From contig CM038216.1 in the NCBI GenBank assembly GCA_021442155.1, positions 160,689,983 through 160,753,982 on the forward strand: a stretch of 64,000 bases of DNA, read 5' to 3'. The notes below the pieces were generated by a model that saw only the letters and a list, made by a program, of their open reading frames with translations, searched no databases and was not told the origin of the DNA. A program made the position numbers and the translations under genes. This document shows positions 1 to 11,190 of this stretch, one piece after another (the stretch's first letter is position 1; each line of letters begins with the position of its first letter). Origin of the DNA: Cymbidium sinense. Taxonomy: Eukaryota > Streptophyta > Magnoliopsida > Asparagales > Orchidaceae.

Positions 1-2
1 AA

Positions 3-113
3 AGCAGATATAACGTAGACAGTTGTAAACAAAATCGCAAGACGATAAGTGGAAGTCAATCAAAACATGGCGTTTACTCTGTTCAAGATGATGACTGGAG
101 TTTTCAAAATTGA
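3..113 (+). CDS. Possible terminal exon tail of a gene cut by the window edge
   Basis: One frame is open from the first bases to a TGA at 111-113, about 36 codons, ending in residues like SVQDDDWSFQN. The stretch has a more mixed base composition than the DNA after it, and an AATAAA-like run follows near 760. No domain is visible and I do not recognise the product. An open frame this short can arise by chance, so this is only a candidate 3' end of a gene lying to the left. Confidence 0.2.
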   Translation, partial: SRYNVDSCKQNRKTISGSQSKHGVYSVQDDDWSFQN

Positions 114-280
114 TAAAGTTTATCAGTACGTAGTTCGTGGTTCTTGATTTCTCTTGAATGCATTTTCTCAATATGAATTATGAATTTTCCTGTACATCTT
201 TTAGGTGACGTTTATTCTCATTATGTTTTCAAATACAGCACGCAAATGTGGAAAATGGGTCTCATACATGATGCATTATG

Positions 281-282
281 TA

Positions 283-325
<43 letters not shown>
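281..325. repeat. (TA)n microsatellite
   Basis: About 22 TA dinucleotides with a single TG interruption near the left end. It is the first of four long TA tracts in the window. Confidence 0.95.
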
Positions 326-328
<3 letters not shown>

Positions 329-3189
329 AAACCCAAATTAGTCGCAAGGAGTTTATAGATTATTAAAATGATAAAAGTTTTGTAAGATCATTGTTTTTGT
401 AAGATCATTGTTTTACTTAAATTTAGTTTTGTTCAAGTTCATGTACTCAGTTCCAAGTTTTACTAGAATTTCTGGTCATTAGATTTGAATCTTTGTTTAT
501 AGCCTTTTCCTTTTTCTAAGTCATAGCAAAGACCTACTGTTATCGCAAATTGTATTCAGTTTTTGTAGTTGTTTACCATCACGGAAGCTTGTACTGAGTT
601 TCACCATCGTTATGGAGGGAGTTTGTGAACAATTTCCAGCTAGTGAAATTGTAAAACAGGTATTTGTTGGGCATGAAGGTAGTCCAGGTTGAAGGTTTAA
701 CTGTATTTAAAACCATTAGGGTCTTGTGAAATATTAATTATTATTATTTACTATTTTCAATAAAAAAATAAAAATTAATATGTCATAGCCAACTCTCGAT
801 TGTGCTAAAAATACAACTAGCCTATGATGGATATGTCACTTAACTTATTTAGACCATATATAATTAAGGTCATCTTTTAAAATGTTATTTTCCATTTTTT
901 TTAAAACTGATATATATTTATCTATTTCAAAAAAAATTACTTTAAAATCATTGAACTAAGATGGCATATCCTAGTTTAATTGAATCTTTACGATAAGACT
1001 AAAAAAAGGGAAAAGATGAAATGCTAAGGATGCCCAAAACGAAGGCAAACATTTTGTCACTTAGATATTTCATGCATGTATAGTTGCCTTCTTGGTTTAA
1101 TTCATCATTTGCAAATCAACATAGTTTAGCTTCATTTCGATTTTACAAAATTTTAAATTATTTATTAGTTTCTCAAAGCACCAATTAATTTCCCACCCAC
1201 CCCAAACCCCTTCAACTCCTCTTAAGGTGCCATATTCACTCAACATCATAAAGACAATGTATTTTTGCATTGGAACAACCACTCAATGATGCTTTCTGAT
1301 GATAACTTAGATTCAAATTTGAGAGTAGATATGAAAGATGAAGCACTTTTAAAGATGTTGATGAGTAATAGATATAGTTCTCTTGAGGGAGGTTTTATAC
1401 ATTTGTATACATTGGAGGTTACTTTAGTAAAGTGAGTTCAAGATGCGTGAAATCACCCAACCATAAGGGTGAGTTTAAAACACTAAGGCATCAGCTTTAG
1501 AGAAGGCCTTTGGTGAAGCATTTGTGAATTTATAGTTGTTGATGAAGAAGATAATGTTAAGGTAAAATATGATGGTCAAGATGGTAGAAGTTGTGAAAGG
1601 AGTTTGATCATGTTACATAACAAAATTTCTACTTCTCTTAAAGTTGCCATTGAGATTGAGAAAGCAAAGGGAAGGAGCTAAAAGTTTGCAATACAATTGA
1701 TACAAACTTAACTAGTAAATTAATGCCCTTTTCCATTGCTTATTGAGTTTTCTTAAGATGTTTTCCAAGAAGTGAATGCAATGAAGATGTATGTCCTTTT
1801 GATAAAGAAGTTCTAAAAACTTTTTAAACCAATCAATTCTCATTTGGTGTTTAATTTTCATTAGCTTTATCTAATCATCTTGCTCTATCATCTCTTATAT
1901 GTTTATACTCCTCCTAAAATTTTTATTATGAAATTCTATTATTTAAATTTTTTTAATTTTCTATTGCAAAAATAATGATATTTTTTAATTTGATAAATTT
2001 TTATCACTAAATCCATGATTAAATATTTTGAAAATTATATATATTTTTTTGACATCATCAGCTATCTCTATGATTCTTTTTATTTCAAAAATATTATAAT
2101 TTGATAGTGTAAGAAAATAAAGACAATGGCTTTTTTGAATATTTTAATTAACTTATTATTGATTTTTAGAATTTTCTTTTACTTGAATGCTAATTAAAAT
2201 ATAGTGATAGAGTTCAATACCATTTTGTTTTGCAACACAAGTGATGTCTAGGTGACATCTCATAAAAAATTTCATAAGTTTTTTGATGATTTAATGAGGA
2301 TGATTTCTCTCTATCTTTGAAAGTGACTTATATTTTATGTGCCTTTAGCTCATTAGCACTCTTATAATGCAAGCTATTTTCCCATTAGTTGGAATTCACA
2401 CTCATTATAATTATAAGTTAAACATTACCATTATTAAAATGTTTTATCTACTTCAATAGTCAAAATATTGCGAATATAATAATCAAAATATTTAAAATAA
2501 AAATAATATTTTTAAGAATTAACTTTTAAAGTAAAATTATTTATTTTAACTTCAATTAATCTTATAATAAGACTTGTTGAGGCTATAAAAATTTATAGCC
2601 AAAAATACATGTGAGTATATCACACTTCTATTTATTATCAAAAGAAACTCAATTTTAATTAGTTAAGTTGTAATGAGTGATTCAAGTTCTCTATCAACTA
2701 TGTTTGACATATATTGAAGAATAATTAGTCTCTCAATTGAGAAACGAAGCCATGTACCTTTGCTTGTATAAGAATACTCAAAATATCATTTATTACTAAT
2801 GAATTAAAGCATCTTCTGACTAAACTAGATACTCTAATGGTGCATGTTCTTTTAAAAAAAAAATAATACTTAATTGGAATAATATCCAATAACATTAGGA
2901 GTGGAATAGTTTGACAATACTTAATTCTCCTTCATGTAACTGAATAAAAGGAGAATGTTGGCTTTATTAAGAAGAGCCTAAATTATTTCAAACTTTCACT
3001 AGTAGGAAATATGGGTCATTATCAAGCTAGTTAATAGTATAAGAGAACCAACTCAAAGTATCTTAGGGAGGCTAAGTTGTCTACATAAATGGATCATTTT
3101 CCTATGTTTTCTTGAAAGAAATATACTTAAATGATATAAACACCAGAGATTGAAAAAAGTTACAAAACATCTATTTTCAATGAAATTTT
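326..3189. other. AT-rich intergenic DNA, no gene recognised
   Basis: All frames are broken by frequent stops. A stretch at about 1,320-1,700 is less AT-biased and purine-rich (GATGAAGAAGATAATG-like) and might be a decayed coding fragment, but I could not match it to any family. Confidence 0.6.
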
Positions 3190-3900
3190 TTAAAGACTAT
3201 AATCAACTATACAATCTTTCAAGAAATGACTATTTATAGGAGGTAAATGATGAGTATTATTCTTATTTTTTAGAAGATATGCTCCTCCTTCATAAACCAT
3301 TTCAACAATGAAAGGACCTTGAAAAATATGTTTGAATTTACCGCCATACTAGTTGTAAGTTATGATAGGTTTCTTTAGAGATAGTATTTGTTCATCAATG
3401 GCAAATGTTCTAAGTCTAACAAGTTTATTATGTGCTCACATTATTTAAGTATCATTTAGCTCAAGACTTACTAAACTTGAAGTCAAAGCTTATCAAGATT
3501 ATTTAACTCCTCTAAATGGAGTCAAATGTTTCATTGATCATTGAATTTAGTGCATATAGTTATATGCAAAGATGGTAGCTCAACTTCTAATTGAAGGATT
3601 GATTTTGATCTAAAAGTCAATGCATGATGAGTTACTTGTGATTGCATCTAATAAGTGACTATCATATCCATAAGGCTTTTAATAAATTATCATGCTATTC
3701 TTGTTATTAATAAAACAATTTTTTTAATAATTGACCAAAGTTTTATTAAAAGAGTTTGCTAGACTATTGACACTAAGATAATAAATGGTTGAATATCACT
3801 AATCAATATTATGAAATCAAGTAAATATATTAATTTTGGTGCTCTTAAAAGCCTTTATTCATAAAACTCAATATTAAAATGTTGGGTTACAACTAGCCTA
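3190..3900 (-). pseudogene. Ty3/gypsy integrase C-terminal relic
   Basis: Read on the minus strand, this shows the end of a gypsy-type polyprotein. Near 3,780 a segment TIYYLSVNSLANSFNKTL aligns with the integrase core motif around the catalytic Glu (STPYYPQGNGQAE...NKTL in relatives); the Glu itself is replaced. Near 3,560-3,600 LEVELPSLHI corresponds to the conserved EVEIPSLR segment, followed by LEELNNLDK. At 3,250-3,420 the C-terminal tail is clear: VRLRTFAIDEQ, then YGGKFKHIFQGPFIVE and MVYEGGAYLL, the 'KF...W-GP-.V..V...GAY.L' pattern that ends plant gypsy polyproteins. Stops and frame changes are scattered through it. It is an isolated fragment: I saw no reverse transcriptase next to it. 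Family call is firm, exact ends are not. Confidence 0.75.
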
Positions 3901-4344
3901 CTATTACATAAGACTACCTAAAGTTTGCTAAATATTGTCCCCAATATTGTAATCATGATCTATTCATCATATTCCCTTGCATATCTACACACAACTATAA
4001 TTTCTTAACTAATTGAATGTTACACACAAATATCATGAGCATAATAGAATTTCTTTTATATAAAGGGCATATGTTGGATAAATGAGAACTATGAAGCCTT
4101 TTATAAACATCTACTATACCTTTTGGGTTTTAACTTTATCAAGATATAAAAACCATATTAAGTTGAATGATCCTTGAAATAAAATATTAATTATACTTAT
4201 ATATGATAAAAAAAATTTTAATGTAAGAGGCTAAGAAATGATCTTATAAGAGGATTTTGTTGATATAAAAATGTTAGTAAAACCAAACCCTAAATTTATT
4301 TTAAGAAATCAATACAAGAATCTTTATCATTTTGTTAAGTTGAG

Positions 4345-4480
4345 TTTAGTAAGCTTTAGGAGGCCATATATGGGGGTCTTTTGCTAAATCTTTCTTACAA
4401 CCTAAGTTTGACTTTAGTAAGTTTTAGGAGGCCATGTATGAGAGCCTTTTGCTAAATCTTTCCTACAACCTAAGTTTGAC
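4345..4480. repeat. Tandem duplication, 68-bp unit
   Basis: Two adjacent copies, 4345-4412 and 4413-4480, both running from TTTAGTAAG through GGAGGCCAT and TTTTGCTAAATCTTTC to CCTAAGTTTGAC, with a handful of mismatches. It is non-coding. The flanks (3,901-4,344 and 4,481-5,244) are AT-rich with no feature I can name. Confidence 0.85.
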
Positions 4481-5809
4481 TCTAAATATCTCTAGGATAG
4501 ACTCCTTTCATTTCTTTGGTTAACCATACATTAGTGGATGTAAGTGTTAGATTCAACTAATCAAATCTATCTAATTGATTCAATTCCTCATGTAGTTGAT
4601 CTTGAGATTTTGAGGTTTTCCCTAGCCAACCTCAAAAAATATTTTGTGGTGGATTTGACTTATGGTTGAGTTAAAAGAACCCATCTACCTTCACCCTATG
4701 CCCATACCTATAAGTATGTACTTTTCTTTAACAATATTATGAATTAATATGATCAATAGAAATTTATAAATGAAAAAATAATTTTGATGAAATCTTTGAT
4801 CATTAAAACAAATGGTCATAGACCTGAGTTGACCCTTAGTCAAACTTAGCTCAATTATAATTATATTATATGTTGACTTTGATAAATCCACTAATAATCA
4901 TCCAAGAATTTCATTTATAGTTAAATGGATACTTTAGAGTTCATTGGTGGGCTCAATTCCAATAGTTAACTTTCTTTCACCCAATTTGACTAATTGAGAT
5001 AATAATAGTCAAATGGGATTAAACAATAAATGGAATAAGTTGAATCAAACAATTTCTTATAATACTTCATATAATTTCAACAACTTACTTGGACCAACTT
5101 TCAATTGGTTCAACTTAATGAAACTTGAGAATGATTTTGAACCATTAATGTTTTTGTGTCACTACAGCTTCAATTAGACCATCATAACCTTCATAATAAG
5201 TTAAATTCATAGATCTAATTATAGTCAAGGATGTCTTAAATAATTTCTCAATTTGACCTAAGTTGACCCCTTTGTGTGGTCCAAATATACCTTATATATC
5301 AAAGTGTATAACTTAAACCTAAATGAGCATACCCTCACATCCAAACTGAAATTGACCAATCTAATAGTCAAATCTCCTCATGAAATTTGACATGGAACTA
5401 GAAGAGAGTTCCCTCTACACTTTCTTAGTTTACATCAAACCAACTTGATCAAGTATAATTGGTCAAATTAAAAGGTAAAATGTTAACCTTTAGTAGGTCA
5501 AATTGGTCCAATAATTTAAAATTCTTTAACATTCTCTTAGGGATTTACTTTAAACCTAAAAAAATATAGATTCCCCATTGCTACCCTAAATACAAATAAT
5601 CCAAACCCATTTCCCATTAAGCCCAATGAACTCAAGAGTCACTTAGTGCAATTTTGAGTTGGTTAAGAGGGCAACAAGCTCCTATAATAGCAAACAACTC
5701 TTGGATCAACTTGGATCCATGTACATCCTCCCATTGAATCCTCTCCACCTCCATCAACTCTATCAAGCCAAAACTCACCTCCAATAAAAAGTAGAATCGA
5801 TAATGGGTT

Positions 5810-5885
5810 GAGTTTAGGTTTATGAAGGTCTATAAATTGACCATGTTTTGAGTTTAGGTTTATGAAGGTCTATAAATTGACCATG
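5810..5885. repeat. 40-bp tandem duplication inside R1
   Basis: GAGTTTAGGTTTATGAAGG and the bases following it, up to TTGACCATG, occur twice in a row with a 40-bp period. The corresponding place in the other R1 copy (about 31,150) has one unit, so the duplication arose after the copies separated. Confidence 0.85.
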
Positions 5886-7736
5886 AATTGCCCCAATTAA
5901 TGGGTTAAGTAGCATGATCCCAATCTCATGACTCAAAATGAAACCTTCCATCTCCTCCTCAACCACCCAATCTATCCCGAGACCAAGCCATAGTGTGAAG
6001 TTCACTGGACCTTGGTAGACTTGACAACACAGAAGGAGGCATCTCGATTAAAGGTTATTTTGAATTCATCTTAATCCCATGAAGCTCTTCGAATGAATTT
6101 TGAGCTTAATTCAATCACCCAAGGTGATAATTTTTCTCCCACTTGACTTGTATCTAGTCTTGATTGACTAAACACCCTAGGATATGTCATGGCTTGGTGA
6201 GCCATTTGATCGCTTGCTCTCCTCCTCCTCTTACTTCTTAGTGAGGGAATTAACTTGAGTGGCCTTACATGAGAAGAATTATGAGGGTTGTAATTGGGTC
6301 ATGTCATTTCTATCTAAGTCCTAAGTCATGTCTATCTCCATGGGGAAGATGATAGGGGCTGCTAGATTTGATCTATTTAAATCTAATGGTCCTAATTTAT
6401 CTTAGTTTAATTTTTTTAATTTTATTTAATATTTTTGCTTTGGATTATTCATTATGTATCATAACTTATAAATTTTCTAGATAGACACCTTTTGGAACAT
6501 AATACTTAAGAAAATATTAAACCTAGAAAAAAATTTAATTATAATTTAAAAAATTCAATTATCCATTATTTTAAATTCTTGAAGAACATAAACACATCCA
6601 AAAAATTATTAAAGTAGGACAGAAGGTGTAACTTAATAATAAAAACATCCCATAAATATTTTCGTTTAATTGAAATTAAAATAAAGAAATTATTAATTTT
6701 CTAAGCCATAATTTTTGTGGTTAAAAATTGATAAATTAAAATATTCTATAAAAAATAATGAAATATTAGAAGAATGTTTAAACATTTTGGAAATATTTTC
6801 ATAAATTTCTAAAGAAATTTAATAAGTTATGTAATTTTTATTGTGCCAAATCAATATTCAAAAATATAATAAATAAATAAATTTGAGAAAATCATGAAAA
6901 TTCTATGGAATGTACAACATGATAATTTAAATTGTTGCAAATTTTTTTATAATTTTTTGATTTCAAATAAATTAATTAAAAACTTTTAAAAGTAAAATTT
7001 AAGGAAGATTAAAAATACATTAAATAAAATTATAAAAAATTAACTTAATGCATATGATACTAATCTAAGAATGTTGTATAATTGTTATGAACTAAAATTA
7101 AAATTTTATAAATTTTAAAAATTATTTAAGCTAGATTAAATATTTAAAATTAAAAATAAATTTAAAAAATTTATATATAATTCACTAAATATTTATATTA
7201 AAAATTCAGACATTCCAAAAAGAAATTCATAAATTTTTATGATAATTGACCTAAAAAACTCATTTTTAGTTAAAATTAGCAATACAATAAATTAAATAAT
7301 TAATTAATAATCATTATAACTATAGTAAAATATAAATAATTAAAATAACAACATATATCTACTATAAAATAAAAGTGAGTATTCTAAATTAATATAATAA
7401 TTAGATAGTTATCACATAGTAAAATATTAACTCAATAATTTAAAATTAATTTAATAAATAAGGATTAATTATTAAAAATTATTAAAAATTGAAAATAATT
7501 TAAATCATTTTAAATAAATTAAAATTAATTTAAAAAAAATAGAATGAACTTTATAAATAACATGATTAATGACACTCAACATTCAACATCAATCAAGTTT
7601 AAATTATATATATAATATAATATAATTAAATAAATAACCCTTAAGAACTTAAAATAAGTTGAAACCTTAAATAATTAAAAACCAATTAATACAAAAAGTC
7701 CTTAAGATAAAATGATCCATGTTGATGGGTAATTAG

Positions 7737-7771
7737 CTTGTGGGGCCCACTTAGCTAAGTGGGCACACAAG
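7737..7771. repeat. Inverted repeat / hairpin in R1
   Basis: A perfect 20-bp palindrome at 7745-7764, centred on CTTAGCTAAG, is extended after a small bulge by CTTGTG (7737-7742) pairing with CACAAG (7766-7771). The other R1 copy keeps only the core CTTAGCTAAGT. Confidence 0.8.
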
Positions 7772-8450
7772 TTAAATATTACCCTTGAACATGTTTTAAT
7801 TTAGAATTTCTTATTTAAAGCATAACCTATGTCATGTCAAATCATGAACATCTTTGATAAATTGAGTAAAAATCTTAATACACTTATGTGTGTAACAAAT
7901 TCTTATACAAGTATTTGCATTATATTAGACATTTACCATATGCACTTATTGTCATAGTAGATCTCTCATTCAGATTAATTGGTTATCAACCAAACTCTCT
8001 TAATGGAATTGATTATAACAATAAACTCTATTTACACTATTTCTTGTTCACATAGGATGATCACCTATTTGAGGAAAATTAACTTGTTGGGGGAACACAC
8101 AAATAAGGATCACCCTATATAGCTTTCCATGGTTCGATTAATCTATGAACCAACTTGATAGACAATTGTATCATAGCACACATTATCTTTTCTTAATAAC
8201 TTAATAGACTTTTTTAGTTAAGTTTTCCACACTTAGTTAGTTCTTTGGGAGAAGTGAAATCCTCTCATAAAATATACACTTAATTGATATCCTTAATATT
8301 GCCTTTAATCAATTTTTTATTATTAAGGAATCTTAAAGAGTTGGTCATGTACACTATGACTTAACTCATTCCTACTTGATAACTTGATCATCCCTTTGGA
8401 TCATGTTCAATTATGATTGATCAACCACTATTGGGTGTAGGGTTTCTCCA

Positions 8451-8666
8451 TTACCAATGAAGGAGAGAGGCTTCTCCTCTTTGGCGAGTTGTGCCGAAAG
8501 AGAGTTAGTGGATTTTGAGGATATCTAGAGAGTGTATATAGATCAGCTAACAAAACCACTATAAATCTTGTGTCCCATTTTTTCCTTTAGTTTCATTTTT
8601 TTTTTTTATCGCTCTTTCGCTTTGATTAGATTGATGTCTTATTCCACACCCCCCTGGGTGTGCTAG
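8451..8666 (+). mobile_element. Likely 3' part of a copia 5' LTR
   Basis: This lies between the end of the R1 homology and a primer binding site. It contains a pyrimidine-rich run (about 8,576-8,615) and ends TGTGCTAGTACTTACA directly before TGGTATCA, the usual LTR/PBS arrangement of plant copia elements. The left edge of the LTR is not determined, and no matching 3' LTR was found. Confidence 0.45.
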
Positions 8667-9149
8667 TACTTACAAGTGGTATCAAATCTAGGTTGCTTAT
8701 CTTACGGTCTAACAATCACAAGTAGATTTTCCAATTACACATCTCTAAGGAATAGAAACACCATGGAATGGTACTTTATTTCTCAATCGCCACTTTTTTT
8801 ATGATATTCCATTTGATTTCTGAAAAAATTTTATGTCAACTTTTATTCAATCCATTGACTTTTTGCATGTGGAATATGATTAAAGTGGGATATTCACCTC
8901 CTCATCAATACTTACAAATGGTATCAGAGCTAGGTTGCTTATCTTACGGTCTAACAATCACAAGCAGATCTGCCAATTACACATCTAAGTAATAGAAACA
9001 CCATGGAATGGTACTTTATTACTCAATCGCCACTTTTTTTTATGATATTCCATTTGATTTCTGAAAAAAATTTTATGTCAACTTTTATTCAATCCATTAA
9101 TTTTTGCATGTGGAATATGATTAAAGTGGGATATTCACCTCCTCATCAA
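8667..9149 (+). repeat. Tandem 242-bp duplication containing the primer binding site
   Basis: Two consecutive copies, 8667-8908 and 8909-9149, run from TACTTACAA through GGTTGCTTATCTTACGG and CACCATGGAATGG to TCACCTCCTCATCAA with few differences. Each carries a PBS-like sequence near its start, so the LTR-internal junction region of this copia element was duplicated in place. Confidence 0.9.
8919..8930 (+). promoter_or_regulatory. Retrotransposon primer binding site (initiator tRNA-Met)
   Basis: TGGTATCAGAGC is the standard plant LTR-retrotransposon minus-strand primer site, complementary to the 3' end of initiator tRNA-Met. The duplicate at 8677-8688 reads TGGTATCAAATC and is degraded in its last bases. 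Confidence 0.85.
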
Positions 9150-9211
9150 GTTGTTAATGGAAAATGAATTGAAATTCCCTTCCCTTTGTTGTCATTAGAA
9201 GCGTGTGAATT

Positions 9212-10358
9212 AGCTCAATTAAATTCAAAATGTTTAAACTATTTTTTTTGTTCTTTGTAATATGAGGATTACATGCATGTTTCAACTTGTAAAACTAATA
9301 AAGAAATTTGGGAGAATTTGTGTGTTATATATGAAGGGACTAATGAGGTAAAACAATCCTGGATCAAATTCTCTTACATGATTATGAACCTTTTTTTATG
9401 TTACCTCACGAGTCTATTTCAAAAGTGTACACATGATTCACCAAAATCATTACTTGCATGCCTTTAGTAAAGAATTTACAAATGTTGAAAAAGTCAATAA
9501 AATTCTACGTTGTCCACCTGAATATTAGAATTCAAAGATTACTACTATTTATGAATCTAAAATCTTGTCTATTTATTCTATTGATCACTTACTAGCTTAG
9601 TTATTGCTCATAAATACAAAATTGTGCAAAGAAACATTGACACAAGTGATAAGAAAGAGGAGAAGACCATTATACTTAAAGTTAGTACTTCTTATTGTAG
9701 TGGAGAGGATGATAGTATTGCAGAAGATGATGTTGCAATTTTAATTAGGAAATTCAAAAACTTCCTTAAGGACAAGAAGAAGGGATTTGATCAAAAGAGA
9801 GGCAATGGTAAGATTAAAAACTATTCTAAAATTGGAGACCTTATTTTTTATGAATGTAAAAAACTAGGTCACATCAAGTGGGAGTGTTCTACACTCAAGA
9901 TCAATCATTAGGAGGATAAACATGAGAAAAAAGAATACAAAGAAAAGAAAAACAAGAATACTGCAAGCCTTTTGGATCAACTCTGATTTAGACTATTATG
10001 AAGATGCCATAATCCACTATTTGATGGCAAAGGATGACTCCTATGATATTGATGATGATCAGGTAAGTAATCTCCCTGATGATGATCTTTTAAAATTTTG
10101 TGATGAATTACACGTCACATTCAAATCCTTGAAAAGAAAATTTTGTCATTAAAGAAAAATTTCATATCTTAGGAAAAGACTCATAACACATTTTTGGATG
10201 AACATGAAAAATTAAAAGTGACTACAAAGAACTAGGAATTCAAAAGGCCAAAAAATGAACTTGACTTGTCTAAAAAAATTGACTCTTTAAAAAACAAATT
10301 CCATTAAAGATTAACTTGAAAGTACATCATGTATGAGAAAAGAGAAATTAATGATCTA
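9212..10358 (+). pseudogene. Ty1/copia gag relic (first part)
   Basis: Segments of copia gag appear in order but in shifted frames. At 9,273 onward HVSTCKTNKEIWENL and VIYEGTNEVK match the UBN2-type gag core (VSTCKTAKEIWD..., YEGTNEVKESR). FTNVEKVNKILR follows at about 9,475. At 9,624-9,911 there is an acidic SGEDDSIAEDD stretch, RKFKNFLK and a zinc knuckle reading FYECKKLGHIKWEC: the first Cys of the C-x2-C-x4-H-x4-C motif is Phe, so the knuckle is broken. At 9,922-10,152 an acidic region with DDLLKFCDEL and then a lysine-rich coiled-coil-like tail (about to 10,380) continue the pattern. It follows the PBS at 8,919. The gag is interrupted by a LINE fragment and resumes near 10,940. Confidence 0.8.
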
Positions 10359-10925
10359 TTACAATCTTCTAATGTATGGTAGATCTAGTAAATTGCCTTT
10401 GAGAGTTGTAAGTATTTGAGGTGGCAGCTTACAAGATAAGATTGGTCTCTCAGGATGAGAACCCATCCTTGCCAAGATATTTGTTGGTTGATTGCCTTCT
10501 TTATGGATATGACTTATTCAAAATTGATAAGGTTGGGATAATAATAAGATTCTTCTGAGGATGTAAGCAAGGTACCAAGGGTGATGTTCATCTAATGTAA
10601 TGTAATTGTAGAGATTCAATAAGTTGGTTTTAATCTAGATTTTATGGAGATGGGGGGATTTTGCAAGTCTTAAGGCTATGAGGCATGCAATGGCGATATG
10701 AAGGGAATTATTTATAGCATGGAATGGAAAAGTTGAAAAGCACACCCTTATGATCTCAAACTCTACCAATACCGGACATGGAATCAAATATAAAGCTGCC
10801 ATTAATATTGATCCTGGTGCATCCAACTTTTGGTTTAATCCATGCACAAGGATGATGTTAGCTTGTCTTTTATAATGGGAGGTAATGAGAAGATTGGAAT
10901 TTTCCAACTTTTGCACATAGTTCTA
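10359..10925 (-). pseudogene. LINE (non-LTR retrotransposon) RNase H domain fragment
   Basis: On the minus strand the sequence starts near 10,850 with AWIKPKVGCTRINIYGS and continues GIGRV.DHKG and FSIPCY, the N-terminal pattern of plant LINE RNase H domains (W-KP-G--K-N-DGS ... GIGGV-RDH-G). Toward the other end it has HHPWYLAYILR, then SHIHKEGNQPTNILAR, the conserved H-REGN--AD-LA segment, and finishes PPQILTTLKG ... LPYIR before a stop at 10,359-10,361, as such proteins normally end. Catalytic Asp of the DGS motif is Tyr here, and internal stops are present. It sits antisense inside the copia gag. No poly(A) tail or 3' UTR is seen at its 3' side, so part was probably lost. Confidence 0.75.
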
Positions 10926-10939
10926 AATTTAAGGGAAAT

Positions 10940-11190
10940 GAAACTTTAAAAAAGAATTTAAGATTTATAAATGAGCTTATCCATTAAATAAAATTTAAAG
11001 TTAACAAATTCATGCACTCTTTTTCGTAACATTTGTTATTTAATGTGTGGCATGTTTGTACATGTTGCTAATTTATGCAAGCATCATTTGTATTTAGATT
11101 CAATATGCATGGATTCCAATAACTTGTTCTAAATCTATGGGACCAAAGCAAATTTGGATTCCTAAATGTCCAACCTAACTCTATTTTGTA
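10940..11190 (+). pseudogene. Ty1/copia gag relic (second part, after LINE)
   Basis: The gag region resumes after the LINE fragment. CGMFVHVANLC resembles a second zinc-knuckle half, and about 80 bases later CSKSMGPKQIWIPK matches the 'GPK-IWVPK' segment that precedes the protease region in plant copia polyproteins. Reading frames are broken. I find no protease, integrase or reverse transcriptase of this element downstream. Confidence 0.6.

Larger units (their letters stand above)
5245..8450 (+). repeat. Dispersed repeat family R1, copy 1
   Basis: This 3.2-kb block matches the block at 30,588-33,700 in the same order and orientation. Shared anchors include GGAACTAGAAGAGAGT (5,394 and 30,732), CTCCATGGGGAAG (6,336 and 31,609) and CTTAGCTAAGT (7,750 and 33,054). 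Roughly from left to right it has a TTGACC-motif part, a pyrimidine-rich part, a very AT-rich middle with no open frame, and a right part ending near 8,450 where a copia element begins. No coding potential is recognisable. It could be a large non-autonomous LTR element or a long LTR; neither terminal repeats nor a target duplication were established. Confidence 0.7.

Noticed and set aside
8126..8145. GGTTCGATTAATC resembling a tRNA B box
   Set aside because: No A box or foldable cloverleaf at the right distance; no tRNA gene was found anywhere in the window.
10635..10916. 93-codon minus-strand frame starting MQKLENSNLL
   Set aside because: The LINE RNase H similarity is in a different minus-strand frame, so this one is a shadow.
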